Source: Pontibacter korlensis
GTDB lineage: Bacteria > Bacteroidota > Bacteroidia > Cytophagales > Hymenobacteraceae
Reading direction: 5' to 3'
Length of the DNA: 64,000 nucleotides
Assembly (NCBI RefSeq): GCF_000973725.1
Contig: NZ_CP009621.1
Coordinates: forward strand, 2,268,501 to 2,332,500
Part shown: positions 26,712-35,948 of the stretch, one piece after another
Layout: each line of letters starts with the position of its first letter
Position numbering within the stretch: position 1 is the first letter of the stretch
Notes under the pieces: generated by a model
Told to the model about the DNA's origin: nothing
Database searches by the model: none
The model's input: only the letters and a program-made list of their open reading frames with translations
Position numbers and translations under genes: made by a program

Positions 26712-27275
26712 ATGATTGACGAGACACACAACCCTTGGACCACCCTTTCCAGCAAAGACATTTACCAGAACCCCTGGATTAAAGTACGCGAAGACAAGGT
26801 GCTCAACCCGAATGGCGGCGAAGGCATTTATGGGGTAGTGAGCATGAAAAATAAAGCTATTGGTATTATTCCAATAGATAACGAAGGCAATACTTACCTT
26901 GTCGGCCAATACCGTTACCCGCTAAATGGGTATAGCTGGGAAATACCAATGGGTGGCGGATTGGTTGAAAACAATATTCTGGAGTCGGCGAAGCGGGAGT
27001 TGCAGGAGGAAACCGGTTTTACCGCCGCCAAATGGACGAACATCTGCCGTTTGCACACGTCTAATTCTGTTACCGATGAAGAAGGCTTTGTTTTTCTGGC
27101 TGAGGAACTAACAGCTGGCGAAACGGCTTTTGAGGAAACAGAAGAACTGCACATTAAAAAGGTGCCTTTTAAGGAGGCTGTGCGCATGGCCATGAACAAC
27201 GAAATTACCGATGCTATTAGCGTAGCTGGTATACTTAAGGCCGCTTTTTTGTTGCAGGAACAGGGTAAGCTGTAG
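26712..27275 (+). CDS. Nudix hydrolase, ADP-ribose pyrophosphatase-like
   Basis: The protein is 187 aa. Nudix enzymes hydrolyse nucleoside diphosphates linked to another group; the ADP-ribose branch is suggested by the N-terminal WIKVREDKVLNPNG strand and the VGQYRYPLNGYSWEIPMGGG segment. The Nudix box core RELQEETGF is intact (the two metal-binding glutamates included), but the first box glutamate position reads Asn (GGLVENN), a small deviation. The spacing and length otherwise fit. It is followed by the plsC-gatC run after 106 nt. Confidence 0.92.
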   Translation: MIDETHNPWTTLSSKDIYQNPWIKVREDKVLNPNGGEGIYGVVSMKNKAIGIIPIDNEGNTYLVGQYRYPLNGYSWEIPMGGGLVENNILESAKRELQEETGFTAAKWTNICRLHTSNSVTDEEGFVFLAEELTAGETAFEETEELHIKKVPFKEAVRMAMNNEITDAISVAGILKAAFLLQEQGKL

Positions 27276-27381
27276 CCATTTTTTATACTTACCAAGCGCC
27301 TGCTGCGTTAAAATATTGTACAGCTGCCGAGCCTGATGTTCAGGCGTTGTACAATGGTGGAATATGCTTACATTTGGACAT

Positions 27382-28188
27382 ATGAAGGCCGTAAAATACT
27401 TGTCACAACGGATTTATACTACCTGGTGCGTAACTTGGTTTGTGCTTCCTTTTGTGGTTACGTATCCGCTGCAGGCAGTGCTCATGCGCCGGAAGCAGTG
27501 GTACAGGCAGCTGCATGAAGTCAACAGGTTTTGGTCGACATCTGCCCTACGTATGTTCCTGACGCCGCTTCAGGTAGAGTGGCGCATGAAGTTAAACCGG
27601 AAGGAGCGCTATATTTTTGCTCCAAACCACAGCTCCTACCTCGATATTCCGGTAATGCTGCATGCCATTCCCGGATTTCTTAACTTTGTAGGCAAGGCTG
27701 ATCTGTGTAAAGTGCCGCTGTGGGGCAAGGTTTACGAGAAACTATACATCTCCGTAGATCGCAAAAGCACCGTTAGCAGCGCCAAAAGCTATATAAAGTC
27801 AGTAAAAACGTTGGAAGAAGGGCGTAGCCTGGTGATATTTCCGGAAGGCACTATCCCTAAAACCGCAGGTGAACAACTGATGGCTTTCAAAGATGGCCCT
27901 TTTAAACTGGCCATTGAGAAGCAGGTGCCGGTAGTACCGGTAACGATGCCTTACAACCAGCACTTTCTGCCTGACCTGGACGGAAAGCTGAAAGTACGCT
28001 GGCACCCGCTCAAGATCATTATTCATGAACCGGTTGAGACAAAGGGGCTAACGCTGGAAGACCTGCCAAGACTAAAAGAGCAGGTGTTCAGCATCATTCA
28101 AACAGAAATTACGAAACATACTAAAGTACATGTCAACAGATATTCAAACCATCCGCAAGATAGCGCACTTAGCAAGGCTGGAGTTTAA
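27382..28188 (+). CDS. plsC: 1-acyl-sn-glycerol-3-phosphate acyltransferase family protein (PlsC-like)
   Basis: Transfers an acyl chain to lysophosphatidic acid in phospholipid synthesis; membrane-bound. The protein is 268 aa with the ATG at 27382 (another ATG at 27364). An N-terminal hydrophobic segment precedes the catalytic NHSSYLD (His-X4-Asp), then GKADLCKVP and the substrate motif FPEGTIPK. The last 19 codons overlap the start of gatC by 59 nt in another frame, so the C-terminal tail (VNRYSNHPQDSALSKAGV) is probably a non-conserved extension from loss of an earlier stop. Confidence 0.9.
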   Translation: MKAVKYLSQRIYTTWCVTWFVLPFVVTYPLQAVLMRRKQWYRQLHEVNRFWSTSALRMFLTPLQVEWRMKLNRKERYIFAPNHSSYLDIPVMLHAIPGFLNFVGKADLCKVPLWGKVYEKLYISVDRKSTVSSAKSYIKSVKTLEEGRSLVIFPEGTIPKTAGEQLMAFKDGPFKLAIEKQVPVVPVTMPYNQHFLPDLDGKLKVRWHPLKIIIHEPVETKGLTLEDLPRLKEQVFSIIQTEITKHTKVHVNRYSNHPQDSALSKAGV

Positions 28189-28417
28189 CGAGGAGAAAGA
28201 GCAGGAAGTGCTGCAGGACCTGAACAAGATCCTGAACTGGGTAGACCAGTTGCGCCAGTTGGATACCGAGCACGTAGAGCCGCTCATCCACATGTCGGAA
28301 GAAGTGAATGTGCTGCGCGAGGATGAGCCGCGAAACACCATTACACACGAACAGGCATTGCTGAATGCACCTAAAAAAGACTCCGATTATTTCCGGGTGC
28401 CGAAGGTGCTGGAATAA
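28130..28417 (+). CDS. gatC: Asp-tRNA(Asn)/Glu-tRNA(Gln) amidotransferase subunit C
   Basis: The protein is 95 aa, the normal GatC length. GatC stabilises the GatAB amidotransferase that converts misacylated Glu-tRNA(Gln) or Asp-tRNA(Asn). Family marks: IRKIAHLARLEF near the start, LNKILNWVDQL, and the C-terminal DYFRVPKVLE. ATG at 28130, inside the 3' end of plsC. gatA and gatB are not in the window. Confidence 0.95.
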   Translation: MSTDIQTIRKIAHLARLEFNEEKEQEVLQDLNKILNWVDQLRQLDTEHVEPLIHMSEEVNVLREDEPRNTITHEQALLNAPKKDSDYFRVPKVLE

Positions 28418-28433
28418 ATCGATGGCTTAACAT

Positions 28434-31400
28434 ATGAGTAAGATCAAGTTTTGGCAAGGATGGGATACGTATACCAGGTATCCCTATCTTTTTTTACTGC
28501 TGTTGGGTATTCTGTCTCTGCTGCTAGCGGTATACTTCTATTTTACAGGTGAGGCCACGGCCATTGCCTGGGATAAGGTAACCGATATGCAGGTAGTGCC
28601 AATGCCGGTTCATGAGGTGTCGGGCCTGCTGGAGAATTTCACGCTCTCGGCAGACGGTTACCTGCTGTTTGAGCAGTATGACGTGGCGTTGCCCCAGGTA
28701 AAAGGCAGCGTGGCAGCATTGGTGTTAGCAGTATTAGCTATCTGCCTCGTCTTTTATGCAGCGGCCATAAGTACGATGCGGCAGCTGCCGTACTTTGGAG
28801 GTATACTGCTACTGATGCTGTTCCTGGCCACGTTTAATTTCGACCTGCTGGAGGTATTTGGCGGAGCCGGGCAAACAATGCTGTTGGTTAGCATTGTCAT
28901 GCTTGCCATCAGCAGCTACGCATTTCAGGCTTTTTGGCCAAACACAAGCTTTATACTAAGAGTGGTAGCGATGTTAGGCGTTGTAGCTGTGCTGGGGCTG
29001 CTAATATACTCTGAGGCGGCATTCCCAACAGAACTGGTAACGCTGCACCTGGTAAGCTACAGCTCTATCGGGTTGTTGGTAGCATCTGTGCTGTTCATGC
29101 TGTGGGTGAGCTACGAGAATATAAATGCCCTGCTCTGGATAAATACACAGGCTAAAACACCGGAGCGCCGCTTTAGTATGTGGCAGTTCCTGCTGATCAG
29201 CTTGCTATACCTGTCGAGTTTATTGCTGTTATACCTACGCCATACAGGCTATGTAGATGCAGAGGTAATACCACTAAACCCGTATCTAGTGCTGTTGCTG
29301 TCTGCAGTGGCCGGTTTTTGGGGTATGCGTCAGCGGGAGGCATTCTATGGGCGCCTGTTTTCATTCCATCCTACAGGGGGCATACTGTATTTGGTATTTG
29401 CAACCATCACTTTCCTAAGTATAGGATACGCCTTCGCAACAGCCAACGACTCCCTTACTTTACTGTACGGCAACCTGATTATTTACACGCACCTTACTTT
29501 TGGCTTTGGCTTTCTGGTGTATGTAATGTTCAACTTTGGACGCCTGCTGGAGCAGCGCCTGCCAGTGTATAAGGTGGTGTATGAGCCAAAGTCTTTTTCC
29601 CTGTTTTCATTCTTCATACTTAGCCTGGTGCTATGCGTGGTGCTGATCATGCGCACGCAGTATCGCTCTTACTTCCAGGCCCAGGCAGGCTATTATAGTT
29701 ACATTGGAGATTTGTACCGTGCTTCTGGTAACGATATTCTGGCGCGTCGCTTTTATGAGGAAAGCGATGTGTTTGACAATGGTAATGTGAAGGCAAATTA
29801 TAGCCTTGCCGCCATGCACCGCAAAGACCAGCAGCGTAACCAGGAGATATTGCGCTTGAAAGCGGCGCTGGAGCGCAGGCCGAACGCTAAGCTGTATGTG
29901 CGCCTGGCTAATCTATACGATGAGAAGCAATACTTCTTCGAGAAGCTGTATGTGCTGCAGGAGGGGGCAGAGCAGTTTCCGGAAAACTCAGAAATCTATA
30001 ACAACCTGGCCCTGTTATACTCTGAAACCAGCGTTCAGGACAGCACAGAATACTACTTTAACCTGGCGCAGGAGAATAGCCCTAACAACGATCAGGTGCG
30101 CAGCAACCGCTTAGCGTACTATACCCGCCAGGCCATGCTGGAGCCTGCAAAGGCAGTATTGGAAGAGTCCATCAAAGGCAAGTATAAAACACTGCGCAGC
30201 AATCAGGCTGTGCTGCGTCAGCTCTTAGGCATGGATCCACAGGACAAGGAGCACTTTATGCCTGACTCTCTGAAGGAGGTAGAGGACTTTACTTTGTTCT
30301 ACAACCAAACCATCAGCCGCCTCAGCGAAGGCGATACAACCCGCCTTAAACCTATAAACGACTACCTTGGCTCCCCAGGCAACCAGATATTCTTTAGTGA
30401 TCTGCTTTACCTGAAGGGATTAGTGCACCACTACAATGGACTGCCGCGCGAAGGAAGGCGCTTAGTAGAGAACCTGGCCCTGCAGATGGAGTCGGAGAGG
30501 GGGTATTATTACAACACCTTAGGGCTATGGATGCTGGAGGAGAAGAACAACCGCGCGGCAGCTGCATACTTTAAACAGGCAAAAGACAGGGGGTACATGC
30601 AAGCCTATCTGTCCCATGGTTATGCATTGGCCCTGGCGCACCAGCCAGAAGAAGCAGTAGCTGCCTTGGAGGAAGTAGCTTATACTCAGAATGAGGCAGC
30701 CTTGGCGGTGGCCCACGGGCTTGCGACTTTACTTCGCCAGGATCTGCAGACCGTGCTTCAAGAAGGGTCTGACAAAGATAAGTTGCAGTACCTGCTTACG
30801 TATCTGCCAACGCTCTCCCTAGATCAGATTAATGCAATGGCAAACTCGATAGAAGAAAAGGACCTGAAGCGTCATGCCATGGTGGCCAGAGTAGAGTACC
30901 TCTTGGGACAGAAACGCTGGAAGGCAGCCTACAATGCCATACAGGAGGCAAGTGCTCTGCAGCGGCCAGAGGGTAATCTGCGCTCGACACTTAACCTGCA
31001 GCAGCTAAGGCTATGGCTTTATACTGAAAAGTATGATTTGCTGAACGACAGGCTGGGCAAACTTTACCTGACCGACCGCGATAAGCGTATGAGTTTCTAC
31101 TTTAAAGCACGGATAGCAGAAGCAAGAGGGCGTACCGAGGAAGCTGCCTCACGTTATGAGCAGGCCATTAAAATGCTCACCTATGATGAGGAGACGCTTT
31201 TGGCTGCCGCTGACTTCTTCAGGAAGTATAAACCTGGTGATGAGAAGGCCTACAACATACTGCTGAGCGGAATTACCTATAACCCATATTCTGCACAACT
31301 GCACAAGGCATACGCCCTCGAAAGCGTGGAGCAGGGGCTATATTCCTACGCAGAACAGGCTTCAGAAACGCTACAGAACTTGCTTCCTGCCTCGGAATAT

Positions 31401-31472
31401 GCTACATTTATAAAGAAACTTGAACAAAAACGCCAGGAAGTAGAGGCTCGTGCTGATAACTGGCAACTATGA
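28434..31472 (+). CDS. Large polytopic membrane protein with C-terminal TPR repeats
   Basis: The protein is 1012 aa. The first roughly 420 residues contain about ten to eleven TM helices, beginning PYLFLLLLGILSLLLAVYFY. From about residue 425 there is a soluble solenoid of TPR-like helices (YYSYIGDLYRASGNDILARRFYEES, ENSEIYNNLALLYSET, YYNTLGLWMLEEKNNRAAAAYFKQA). I cannot assign a function; such proteins often act as envelope scaffolds. It starts 16 nt after gatC and ends 9 nt before the ABC ATPase gene, so it is probably co-expressed with both. Confidence 0.82.
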   Translation: MSKIKFWQGWDTYTRYPYLFLLLLGILSLLLAVYFYFTGEATAIAWDKVTDMQVVPMPVHEVSGLLENFTLSADGYLLFEQYDVALPQVKGSVAALVLAVLAICLVFYAAAISTMRQLPYFGGILLLMLFLATFNFDLLEVFGGAGQTMLLVSIVMLAISSYAFQAFWPNTSFILRVVAMLGVVAVLGLLIYSEAAFPTELVTLHLVSYSSIGLLVASVLFMLWVSYENINALLWINTQAKTPERRFSMWQFLLISLLYLSSLLLLYLRHTGYVDAEVIPLNPYLVLLLSAVAGFWGMRQREAFYGRLFSFHPTGGILYLVFATITFLSIGYAFATANDSLTLLYGNLIIYTHLTFGFGFLVYVMFNFGRLLEQRLPVYKVVYEPKSFSLFSFFILSLVLCVVLIMRTQYRSYFQAQAGYYSYIGDLYRASGNDILARRFYEESDVFDNGNVKANYSLAAMHRKDQQRNQEILRLKAALERRPNAKLYVRLANLYDEKQYFFEKLYVLQEGAEQFPENSEIYNNLALLYSETSVQDSTEYYFNLAQENSPNNDQVRSNRLAYYTRQAMLEPAKAVLEESIKGKYKTLRSNQAVLRQLLGMDPQDKEHFMPDSLKEVEDFTLFYNQTISRLSEGDTTRLKPINDYLGSPGNQIFFSDLLYLKGLVHHYNGLPREGRRLVENLALQMESERGYYYNTLGLWMLEEKNNRAAAAYFKQAKDRGYMQAYLSHGYALALAHQPEEAVAALEEVAYTQNEAALAVAHGLATLLRQDLQTVLQEGSDKDKLQYLLTYLPTLSLDQINAMANSIEEKDLKRHAMVARVEYLLGQKRWKAAYNAIQEASALQRPEGNLRSTLNLQQLRLWLYTEKYDLLNDRLGKLYLTDRDKRMSFYFKARIAEARGRTEEAASRYEQAIKMLTYDEETLLAAADFFRKYKPGDEKAYNILLSGITYNPYSAQLHKAYALESVEQGLYSYAEQASETLQNLLPASEYATFIKKLEQKRQEVEARADNWQL

Positions 31473-31481
31473 AAAAACTGT

Positions 31482-32210
31482 ATGAGCACCATCATCGAAA
31501 CCCATAATATCTCTAAAGTGTACCGCATGGGCACAGAGACCATCCATGCCCTAAAGTCGGTGTCTATCAGCATTAGCAAAGGAGAGTATGTGGCTTTCAT
31601 GGGGCCTTCAGGTTCGGGTAAGTCTACTTTCATGAACATCATTGGCTGCCTGGATACTCCTACTGGTGGCACTTACATTCTGAATGGCCAGGATGTAAGC
31701 AACATGTCAGACAATGAGCTGGCGGAGGTGCGTAACAAAGAGATAGGTTTCGTATTTCAGACCTTCAACCTGTTGCCCCGCCAGTCGTCGCTGGAGAACG
31801 TGGCCCTGCCGCTGATCTATGCCGGCTACAATAAAAGCCAGCGGGAGGAGAAGGCACAGAAGGCGCTGGAGAGCGTTGGCCTGGGCACCCGCGGTAAGCA
31901 CAAGCCAAATGAGTTATCGGGTGGTCAGCGGCAGCGTGTGGCCATTGCTCGTGCCCTGATAAACGACCCAAGTATTATACTTGCCGACGAACCGACAGGT
32001 AACCTTGATACAAAAACCTCCTACGAGATTATGGAGCTGTTCGAGAACCTGCACTCCAAAGGCAATACCATCATCATGGTAACACACGAGGAAGATATAG
32101 CCAAGTATGCACATCGCATCATCCGCCTCCGCGATGGCCTTATCGAGTCCGACACAGTAAACACAGATGTATCAACAGCTTCTAGGCTGCAGGCAGAGCA
32201 ACAACACTAA
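31482..32210 (+). CDS. ABC transporter ATP-binding protein (MacB/LolD-type)
   Basis: The protein is 242 aa. It carries Walker [11 protein letters not shown]-loop FVFQTFNLL, signature LSGGQRQR, Walker [14 protein letters not shown] and the H-loop VTHEED. The N-terminal [18 protein letters not shown] pattern and [20 protein letters not shown] are typical of the type VII (MacB/LolD/FtsE-like) group, which drives mechanotransmission and not import. No permease gene is adjacent, so its partner is elsewhere or is the TPR membrane protein just upstream (inference). Its stop codon overlaps the start of the next gene (TAATG). Confidence 0.95.
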   Translation: MSTIIETHNISKVYRMGTETIHALKSVSISISKGEYVAFMGPSGSGKSTFMNIIGCLDTPTGGTYILNGQDVSNMSDNELAEVRNKEIGFVFQTFNLLPRQSSLENVALPLIYAGYNKSQREEKAQKALESVGLGTRGKHKPNELSGGQRQRVAIARALINDPSIILADEPTGNLDTKTSYEIMELFENLHSKGNTIIMVTHEEDIAKYAHRIIRLRDGLIESDTVNTDVSTASRLQAEQQH

Positions 32211-32761
32211 TGAAGATATACACCAAAACAGGCGACAAAGGAACCACCTCGCTAATTGGTGGAACCCGAGTAGCAAAATCACACCTTCGCATTGAAGCCT
32301 ACGGCACCATAGACGAGTTAAACTCGTACATCGGATTAGTGCGCGACCAGGAGGTAAACAAAGGCCGCCTCGATATCCTTAAAGAGATACAAGACAGGCT
32401 TTTTACCATAGGAGCCACGCTGGCTACTGACCCCGATAAAAATGTGAAAATGGCCACTCCAGATCTTCATGAAGAAGATATAACCCTACTGGAGCAGGAA
32501 ATTGACAAGTATACGGCAGAGGTGCCTCCTTTGCGTGCCTTTGTGCTGCCGGGCGGGCACCAGTCGGTCTCTTTTTGCCATTTGGCCCGCTGCGTATGCC
32601 GCCGAGCAGAGCGTCTGGCTATCAGCCTGCAGGAAGTATCGCCGGTAGATGACCTGGTAATAAAATACTTGAACCGGCTTTCTGACTACCTTTTTGCGCT
32701 TTGCCGTAAAATGACACAAGAGCTCGGTGCGGAAGAGATAGCCTGGAAGCCCAGAATGTAA
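32210..32761 (+). CDS. pduO: Cob(I)yrinic acid a,c-diamide adenosyltransferase, PduO type
   Basis: Adds the 5'-deoxyadenosyl group to cobalamin, making coenzyme B12. The protein is 183 aa. The N-terminal ATP-binding motif YTKTGDKGTTSLIGG is diagnostic, and LPGGHQSVSFCHLARCVCRRAERLA is the conserved active-site region (its R-x-x-C-R-R-A-E-R core). It overlaps the ABC ATPase stop by 1 nt, indicating translational coupling. Its presence implies the cell uses adenosylcobalamin. Confidence 0.96.
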   Translation: MKIYTKTGDKGTTSLIGGTRVAKSHLRIEAYGTIDELNSYIGLVRDQEVNKGRLDILKEIQDRLFTIGATLATDPDKNVKMATPDLHEEDITLLEQEIDKYTAEVPPLRAFVLPGGHQSVSFCHLARCVCRRAERLAISLQEVSPVDDLVIKYLNRLSDYLFALCRKMTQELGAEEIAWKPRM

Positions 32762-32811
32762 CGACTCATACCCAATAACCCATAAAGGAATTAAAAGCCA
32801 AACTTAAAACT

Positions 32812-33885
32812 ATGTCTTTAGATATGCTTACGATACCAGCAAAATGCGTTTCAGAGTCACGCATTGCAGAGCTGGATTATAACAACATTGAGTTTGGGAA
32901 GATCTTCTCAGACCACATGCTGGTAGCCGACTACAAAGACGGCAAGTGGCAAAACCCACAGATTCTGCCGTATGGCCCTATGTCGCTGAGTCCGGCTACT
33001 TCTGCCTTGCATTATGGCCAGTCAATTTTTGAGGGCATGAAGGCCTACAGAGATGCAAGCAGAGACGTTTTGCTATTCCGCCCGCTGGATAACTTCAGAC
33101 GCCTGAACAAGTCTGCTGAGCGCATGTGCATGCCAGCTATTACGGAGGATATTTTTATGCAGGGCCTGGAGCAGCTGCTGCGTCTTGATGCAGCCTGGGT
33201 GCCGCCTACGGCTGGCTGCGCGCTATACATACGCCCATTCATGTTCGCCACTGACGAATTTATTGGGGTGCGTCCGTCATCAAACTATCGTTTCAGTATC
33301 TTTACCTGCCCGGTAGGCGCATACTATGGTCAGCCGCTAAAGGTGGCTATCGAGCCGCACTATGTTCGTTCTGCAGAGGGTGGTGCTGGCTTTGCCAAGG
33401 CTGCCGGTAATTATGGTGCTGCTCTGCTGCCTGCCCGTAAGATGCAGGAGCGTGGTTATCATCAGCTAATCTGGACCGATGCAAAAGAGCACAAGTACAT
33501 TGAGGAGTCTGGTACCATGAACCTGATGTTTGTGATTGACGGTAAGCTGATCACGCCGCCTGTAAGTACAACCATACTGGCCGGCATTACCCGCGACAGC
33601 GTTTTGCAATTGGCTCGTGATGTTGGCTACACTGTAGAAGAGCGTAAGGTGTCTGTAGAAGAACTTACAGCCGCTTATGAAGCCGGTACGCTACAGGAAG
33701 CCTTTGGCACTGGTACGGCGGCTACTATCGCACAGATTGCTATTATACATTATAATGGTACTGACATGGAGCTGCCTGCAATTGAGGAGCGTGAAGTGTC
33801 GAACCACTTGGCAACTGAGCTGGATAAGATTAAGACTGGGCAGGCACCAGACAAGCATAATTGGGTGCACCGTATCAGCCTGTAG
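32812..33885 (+). CDS. ilvE: Branched-chain amino acid aminotransferase
   Basis: A PLP-dependent class IV enzyme that interconverts Leu, Ile and Val with their 2-oxo acids. The protein is 357 aa, the type II BCAT length. Family signatures are LHYGQSIFEGMKAY, RPFMFATDEFIGV and GFAKAAGNYGAALLPARK, where the lysine of AKAAGNYG carries the PLP Schiff base. EESGTMNLMFV and LAGITRDSVLQLA follow. ATG at 32812; 50 nt behind the adenosyltransferase gene and possibly in the same transcript. A terminator-like hairpin follows at 33908. Confidence 0.97.
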   Translation: MSLDMLTIPAKCVSESRIAELDYNNIEFGKIFSDHMLVADYKDGKWQNPQILPYGPMSLSPATSALHYGQSIFEGMKAYRDASRDVLLFRPLDNFRRLNKSAERMCMPAITEDIFMQGLEQLLRLDAAWVPPTAGCALYIRPFMFATDEFIGVRPSSNYRFSIFTCPVGAYYGQPLKVAIEPHYVRSAEGGAGFAKAAGNYGAALLPARKMQERGYHQLIWTDAKEHKYIEESGTMNLMFVIDGKLITPPVSTTILAGITRDSVLQLARDVGYTVEERKVSVEELTAAYEAGTLQEAFGTGTAATIAQIAIIHYNGTDMELPAIEEREVSNHLATELDKIKTGQAPDKHNWVHRISL

Positions 33886-33907
33886 AAGAAGAGAAATAAG
33901 TATAGAG

Positions 33908-33947
33908 ATGCTGGAGTATAGGCGAGAGTTTATACTTCAGCATTTTC
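33908..33947 (+). terminator. Terminator after ilvE
   Basis: A 13-bp stem (33908-33920 with 33931-33943, including one G-U pair) with TTTT after it. The stem carries the AGTATA/TATACT word that recurs in this genome. Confidence 0.65.
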
Positions 33948-33981
33948 TCGTTTAATAGGAAGTATAACCCACAACACGCTA

Positions 33982-35059
33982 ATGACAACTGAGCAAGTAA
34001 AAGAGTTGAAGGCCAGAGTAGAGGCCTTGAGGAGGTATCTTTGACTACGATGCCAAGAAAGAACAGGTAAAAGAAACCGAAACACAAACCACTGCCCCAA
34101 ACTTCTGGGACGAGCCTAAGGAGGCTGAAAAGATCCTGAAGGAGATAAAGTCTGTAAAGGTATGGACTGATCATTACGAAGAGGTAGAGAAGGCAGTGTC
34201 TGATTTTGAGGTACTTTTCGACTTTTACAAAGAAGGAGATGTGTCTGAGGAGGACATTCAGCAGGAGTATAAAAAAGCAGAGGAGGCAGTAGAAGGGCTG
34301 GAGTTTAAACGCATGCTGAGTGGCGAAGAAGACCAGCTAAGCGCCATACTGGAAATAAACCCAGGCGCGGGTGGTACCGAAAGCCAGGATTGGGCCGAGA
34401 TACTGATGCGTATGTACATCATGTGGGCTGAGTCTCATAATTTTGGTGTGAAGCAAATCAGTTACCAGGCTGGTGATGGCGCAGGTATAAAATCGGCTAC
34501 ACTGGAGATAACCGGCGACTTTGCTTATGGCTACTTAAAGTCTGAGATTGGAGTGCATCGCCTGGTACGTATTTCTCCTTTCGATTCTGGTGGACGTCGC
34601 CATACGTCATTCGCGTCGGTTTTTGCCTATCCGGTGGTAGATGATACCATTAACATTGAAGTGAACATGAGCGATATTGAATGGGATACTTTCCGCTCAG
34701 GAGGTGCAGGCGGGCAGAACGTAAACAAAGTGGAGACGGCCGTTCGCCTGAAGCACAAGCCAACAGGTATCGTGATTGAATGCCAGATTGAGCGCTCTCA
34801 GCTGATGAACAAGGAACATGCTATTCGCATGCTTAAATCAAGGCTGTACCAAATCGAAATGGAAAAGCGAAATGCTGAGCGGGATCGTATTGAAAGCACT
34901 AAGAAACGAATCGACTTTGGTTCACAGATCCGTAACTATGTGCTGCACCCTTACAAGCTTATCAAGGACGTGCGTACGGGTGTAGAGCGATCTGACGTAC
35001 AGAATGTACTCGATGGAGATCTGGATGAATATATTAAGGCTTACCTAATGCAGGCTTAA
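33982..35059 (+). CDS. prfB: Peptide chain release factor 2, expressed by +1 programmed frameshift
   Basis: RF2 recognises UGA and UAA and triggers peptide release. The gene is split: 33982-34041 encodes [20 protein letters not shown], then TGA at 34042-34044. The shift site AGGAGG-TAT-CTT-TGA-C gives an internal Shine-Dalgarno sequence, the CUU slippery codon and a weak stop context. Reading resumes at 34043 and runs to 35059, for 358 aa in total. RF2 marks after the shift: the tripeptide SPF (residues about 198-200) for stop recognition, and the catalytic GGQ (243-245) in [11 protein letters not shown]. The shift is the usual autoregulation: low RF2 lets the ribosome slip. A GTG at 34196 is in frame but is not the start. 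Confidence 0.96.
34030..34045 (+). promoter_or_regulatory. RF2 programmed +1 frameshift site
   Basis: The site AGGAGGTATCTTTGAC contains the SD-like AGGAGG three bases before CTT, followed by the in-frame TGA and C. This is the canonical RF2 frameshift layout. Confidence 0.95.
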
Positions 35060-35080
35060 GAGCAGCATTTGATTTTATAG

Positions 35081-35108
35081 AAAGGCACCCGGTAAGGGTG
35101 CCTTTTTT
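35081..35108 (+). terminator. Terminator after prfB
   Basis: AAAGGCACCC (35081-35090), loop GGTAA, GGGTGCCTTT (35096-35105), then T. Confidence 0.92.
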
Positions 35109-35632
35109 GTTCGCTAACTACTAGGAGTATCTCCAAAAGCTGGTGGAGATAAATTCTCTTAAGGCTAAATCAAATCTTTTCGTCTACTCAAGTACTTCTA
35201 TGACTACTGTCATTGATAGTTTTTTTACGCTCAACTGAAGTAACAATATTAAGAAAAGCCCTATCCTCTGATATTTTTTATTTTCATCCTCAACAGTCTA
35301 TTTGTCAATCAGTTGTCTGCTGAAGATGAACTTATGATAGTCCATCTTCAGGTAAGTGATGAATCAAACTTTATCAAAAGCTTTACGCTTCATTTAGAAG
35401 CTACATGTTTGATTGTATGCTTTTGCCTTTGTGGATATAGTTCAAACCAAGTTTATTGGAATACTCAGTACAATTGTATTTATCAAAGTTGCTCTCTGCT
35501 TGTAAGGCAGTGAGTACTTGCTTTTTGATTTCAACTAATAACACAAGTTGTATTAGTCGGTTACTCACCACCGCTATTTGTTGTCACATCAATGTTATAG
35601 CTTATTTAATGATAAAATTATTTTAATAAAGC

Positions 35633-35666
35633 TATTTTGTTTTTAAATTCTTAAAATATATACTTG
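35633..35666 (+). promoter_or_regulatory. Candidate promoter of the first susC operon
   Basis: TATTTTG at 35633-35639, a 19-nt spacer, and TATACTTG at 35659-35666 (one mismatch to TAnnTTTG). It lies about 290 nt before susC1, matching the position of the promoter-like elements of susC2 and susC3. Confidence 0.4.
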
Positions 35667-35852
35667 TGTGTTGATAAAAATACAATAGTGGTAATTTTTG
35701 CTGGAAAAGAGAAAGAAGCATCTATAGAAACAGTATTTCTGTTGGTTGGCTAATGTATGCCATTGTTGTGTAGCCTTTTATCTACTAAAAAATTCTTTAC
35801 ATACTCCTGGTAGCTGACAAAGCCAAACTTGTGGTTTTGTTGGATATTTCAA

Positions 35853-35912
35853 AGTGCTACGATAGCGCTAATGGAATTGCTTTGCCTGAATATTACTATA
35901 AAACATGTCTAG
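35853..35912 (+). other. Leader hairpin plus short upstream reading frame (MELLCLNITIKHV) before susC1
   Basis: Stem AGTGCTA/TAGCGCT (35853-35869, one G-U, CGA loop) is followed at 35871 by ATG and a 13-codon frame ending in TAG (35910-35912), 78 nt before the susC start. The same arrangement precedes susC2 and susC3. Whether the peptide is translated is unknown. Confidence 0.4.
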
Positions 35913-35948
35913 CTAAAACCATTTGTTCACCTTAACCACAAATAGCAT

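Larger units (their letters stand above)
35060..35948. other. Long AT-rich intergenic region upstream of the first susC
   Basis: The region starts with the prfB terminator. It contains a 9-bp dyad CTGAAGATG/CATCTTCAG (35320-35351), a candidate promoter at 35633-35666, a 9-bp stem with one G-U pair (ACAAAGCCA near 35818, TGGTTTTGT near 35832), then the hairpin and short frame described separately. A 66-codon frame at 35313 has no protein character. I see no further gene. Confidence 0.55.

Noticed and set aside
35313-35513. 66-codon frame in the gap before susC1
   Set aside because: Cys-rich, no hydrophobic pattern or start context, in strongly AT-rich DNA; chance frame.
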